This document shows positions 61,335 through 64,000 of a stretch of 64,000 bases of DNA, piece after piece. The stretch is from NCBI GenBank assembly GCA_949317995.1, contig OX439035.1, positions 77,956,394-78,020,393 on the forward strand, read 5' to 3'. The DNA comes from Acholoe squamosa. Taxonomy: Eukaryota; Annelida; Polychaeta; Phyllodocida; Polynoidae. The notes beneath the pieces are model-generated. The model did no database searches, was not told the DNA's origin, and saw nothing but the letters and a program-made list of their open reading frames with translations. Position numbers and translations under genes: made by a program. How positions within the stretch are numbered: the stretch's first letter is position 1; every line of letters begins with the position of its first letter.

Positions 61335-63080
61335 AGTATTTGATTGATCCTTGCTGAAGAGGGAAGATGTGTGTACCTTAAGAATGTATGGGAGCTTGGA
61401 GTTTAGGGTTGGCGGCATGTTTTAGTATTTGTAAAAATGTCTGAACTAGTGATATCTCCTATTGTAAAACTTGTAGATATGTACACATGATAGGAATGCT
61501 TGTAGCCAGTAGCGTTTTAACAGAATCATATATGTCAGACAATTACTCTAAGTTTTGATATTGTACCTATGACATAAAACCACATAGGCCTACCTCATGT
61601 GATTGAGTCATATCTGTTGCACCTTTGTGTGAACTATAATGGTTAGAATAAGCCATTTCGAATGTTCTTTTAGTACATGTTCTAAAGATATTAATGCTTG
61701 GATGGTTAGGCAATACTATCTCTGTGAATACAGAAAATTTTGATAAGGTTTGGGTAGCAATAGCATCTGATTCCCCTCGTTGTTCAAATTTAATTTTAGT
61801 CAAAATATCATATAATTGATCTCTTCCTGTCAGCCTCCTCCTGAAGAAACAAGGATAATCCTACTACTGAGGATAGTGTCACTATCAAGCCCAATTATTC
61901 TGTTGTTTTAACCAAAATCAAGTACCCCTGCACTGGTTAGTTTGGATGTATTTGAGTGGGTAGGATAAAGAAATAACAGAATAATTCTCACGAGATCCTC
62001 AAGTATCATTTCCGATAGTTACCCAGTGTATTAACCTAAACAGAACGGATATGGACAGGAGAGTAACATTTAAAAGATGTACACCACTGTCTATGATCAG
62101 TGATGATATTTGTTTATTGTCCTTGATGTATGTCTAAGGTCAATGGTGTTTGCAATTTCCGGTAAATCATACGCCACAGTTCCTCACGAAAAGTCTTCAA
62201 ATAGTACTCTTGCCAGTAGTGTACATGTATACAATGCGACCTGCCAAATTGCCATTGCACAAGGGTAGATAGCCCTAACCTTTCTAAGTCACTGATATAT
62301 CCCGAGTGCTCTAGTGCATTCTCTGTGTTTTGGGCATGGGTTTTACGCCAGCAAGCACTGACATTAAGCAGTGATTGCAGCTTTACTTAAAAGTCCCCCC
62401 CCCACTGAGGCGAAAGGTTATATTTATACTATATCATGTGTGATTGTGAGCTTCATTTTCAGATAATTTCCTTTGCAATTGTTTGTAAGTGTTTCATATC
62501 CATAGTCTCATGGTCTGGGATATGGCCTTATAGTTTTAGCAGGAAATCATGTTATCCAGCATCACACACCAACTGTAAGCAAATTCCTCAACTGAAGTGG
62601 CCCACTTCAGGAATATATAATTTATCTACATTGTAAAAGAAAAAGTCTCTGAATAATGACGGCTCTCTGACAACTTTGGGACAAGGATTTCTCCTTTTTT
62701 TTTCATTGAGATTCCTTGTGCCACAATGCTTTACTGTGCTGCCATCTGTGGCTTCATTGTAGGAACTACATAACAGTTACTCTTCACTCTTCAGTTTTAC
62801 AAGGGTATACCTGGTAGATTCAACAGTTATTTCTGAGATGAGAGTAAAACAACGTGACAGATGTCAGCCTTTCCTAAATACCATAACTAGCCTACATATC
62901 GTTATGTTTCAAATACACTAAGTTTCATTTCTACAGAAAAAAAGCCAATTTTTAAGGTTTAAACCTGCAATGAATACACCTGCTCCTACCAAAAACGTTT
63001 AATATACATGAGCCTTCCATGTCAATTAAGGGTATTTCGAGTTGGGTGCGGGATATAGGGCGCCAATGTATAAGGCATGA
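61335..63080. other. No gene supported
   Basis: AT-rich sequence that could be an intron of the possible divergent transcript. No exon supported. Confidence 0.35.
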
Positions 63081-63083
63081 AGA

Positions 63084-63308
63084 ATGCCGTTATTCATAAG
63101 TGCATCATCGCCCTTCCCAGTGGATACATTTTGTAGCAGTGACGCAAACCCACTCTCTCCCCAGTCTACTCAAAACGCATTCTACCTGATGCATTATTCC
63201 TATCTGTCAATGAATGCACTCACAGGAGAGGAGAGGATTATGTATATTACTGCCGCTGTGGGGGTTTTGTCCTCGCTGATGCTCCCTCATTTATGCTCCA
63301 TATTCTAA
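63084..63308 (+). CDS. Candidate small open frame, unknown function
   Basis: 74 codons from ATG, rich in Ser and Pro, ending in a hydrophobic ITAAVGVLSSLMLPHL stretch near the C-terminus that could be a tail anchor. AATAAA at 63369-63374, 61 bases past the stop, is a plausible polyadenylation signal. It might be the last exon of the transcript starting near 61.26 kb. No family recognised, and it may be chance. Confidence 0.25.
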   Translation: MPLFISASSPFPVDTFCSSDANPLSPQSTQNAFYLMHYSYLSMNALTGEERIMYITAAVGVLSSLMLPHLCSIF

Positions 63309-63309
63309 A

Positions 63310-64000
63310 AAAGGACCCCGTGGTGACTTTAGTGCACTTGTGAATGGTTTCCATTTTGTAGTTTGTCCAAATAAAGTGCACTTTTCACAATACATCACTG
63401 TTGAGCGCCGATTCAATATGTTTTGTATGAGGCTGAATGATTTGGAATAATTTACACATGTACCACAGAGACGAGTCTATTTTCAGATTTTATCACATAG
63501 GATTTACAGAAAGGCAGTGGCTTAAGTGGTTGTAGCAGTTTGTTCCTGCCCTATCATCTTGTTCATAGGACTGTGGAAAAAGTTTTTTGATAACGGGTTA
63601 TCTTCGTTAATGATAAACATAAAAAGAATCTGGTAAGAGGAAGGCGTGGGCAGGAACAAAGGTGGTGATAAAAAGAGGCCAGTCGTTTACATCCTACAAC
63701 TAAAAATAAACTGTCGTATGCCTAATTGTTATTTTGACCAAAGTCACAAAAATATATTTTGTTTGATTCAAATATCCCATTGCAATGGTTCAATGGTTTA
63801 CATTGATACCTGTATTCTGTGGCTTGTGACAAATGGTATATAGTTAACTAGAAAAGGAATTATTAAATAATGCTGTAATTTATTTTACATATCAAGAAAA
63901 AAAAACGAAATCAATCAAAGTAACTGGCACACTGCTAAGACTCTATACCCTGAATTTAAAAAGAAAAAAGATACAACAGAAAAATTACCATATATGGAAG
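63310..64000. other. No gene seen
   Basis: AATAAA at 63369, then AT-rich sequence. The short frame at 63646-63843 shows no features. Confidence 0.4.

Overview
This is animal (metazoan) nuclear DNA. The evidence is one intron-rich class C GPCR gene with canonical GT-AG splice sites, AT-rich introns and intergenic DNA, long CT/CA/TA microsatellites, and several families of small transposons. The receptor's similarity to the invertebrate group II type, and a repeat family tailed with (ACTC)n like those common in molluscs and their relatives, suggest a marine spiralian (mollusc, brachiopod or annelid). That assignment is inference; no rRNA or mitochondrial marker is present to settle it.

Layout. 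1-9.8 kb: tandem satellites (138-bp period, then GGAACCAGCAG-type and GTGTGGACA-type minisatellites), two large CT microsatellites, a 5'-truncated short retroposon and a CACTG-ended inverted-repeat element. 9.8-27.6 kb: the 3' part of a group II metabotropic glutamate receptor gene on the + strand, with four exons at 9823-10889, 23628-23823, 26104-26209 and 27005-27059. Together they encode 474 residues: the end of the ligand-binding domain, the nine-cysteine domain, all seven membrane helices and a short cytoplasmic tail. The first 12.7-kb intron holds a TA-flanked inverted-repeat element with its own minisatellite, a cluster of decayed tRNA-like sequences, perfect hairpins, and a duplicated AT-rich noncoding block. 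The exons for most of the N-terminal ligand-binding domain must lie upstream of base 1 or be too small to see.

27.6-59.9 kb: no gene I can identify. It contains old paralogous noncoding blocks (39.2-41.5 kb versus 45.3-47.3 kb), fold-back and TA-flanked elements, a tRNA-derived SINE remnant, a recent non-autonomous LTR retroelement (52.3-54.2 kb, LTRs identical by eye, GAAG target duplication), three full-length copies of the (ACTC)n-tailed retroposon with target duplications, and one unexplained long open frame on the minus strand (48.6-49.4 kb). 59.9-61 kb: a small two-exon minus-strand gene with TATA box, signal peptide and Gly-His repeats, encoding a probable secreted metal-binding or structural protein. 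A second TATA motif points away from it at 61.23 kb and may serve a short divergent transcript ending near 63.37 kb.

The two supported genes have no evident functional link. The receptor acts in neuronal glutamate signalling; the Gly-His protein is probably extracellular. Most of the remaining structure is mobile-element debris. The points most worth following are the two alternative receptor C-termini set by one splice donor, a retroposon inserted 9 bases from another receptor splice donor, the compact LTR element, and a family of TA-flanked elements with GGGTAAAG termini.
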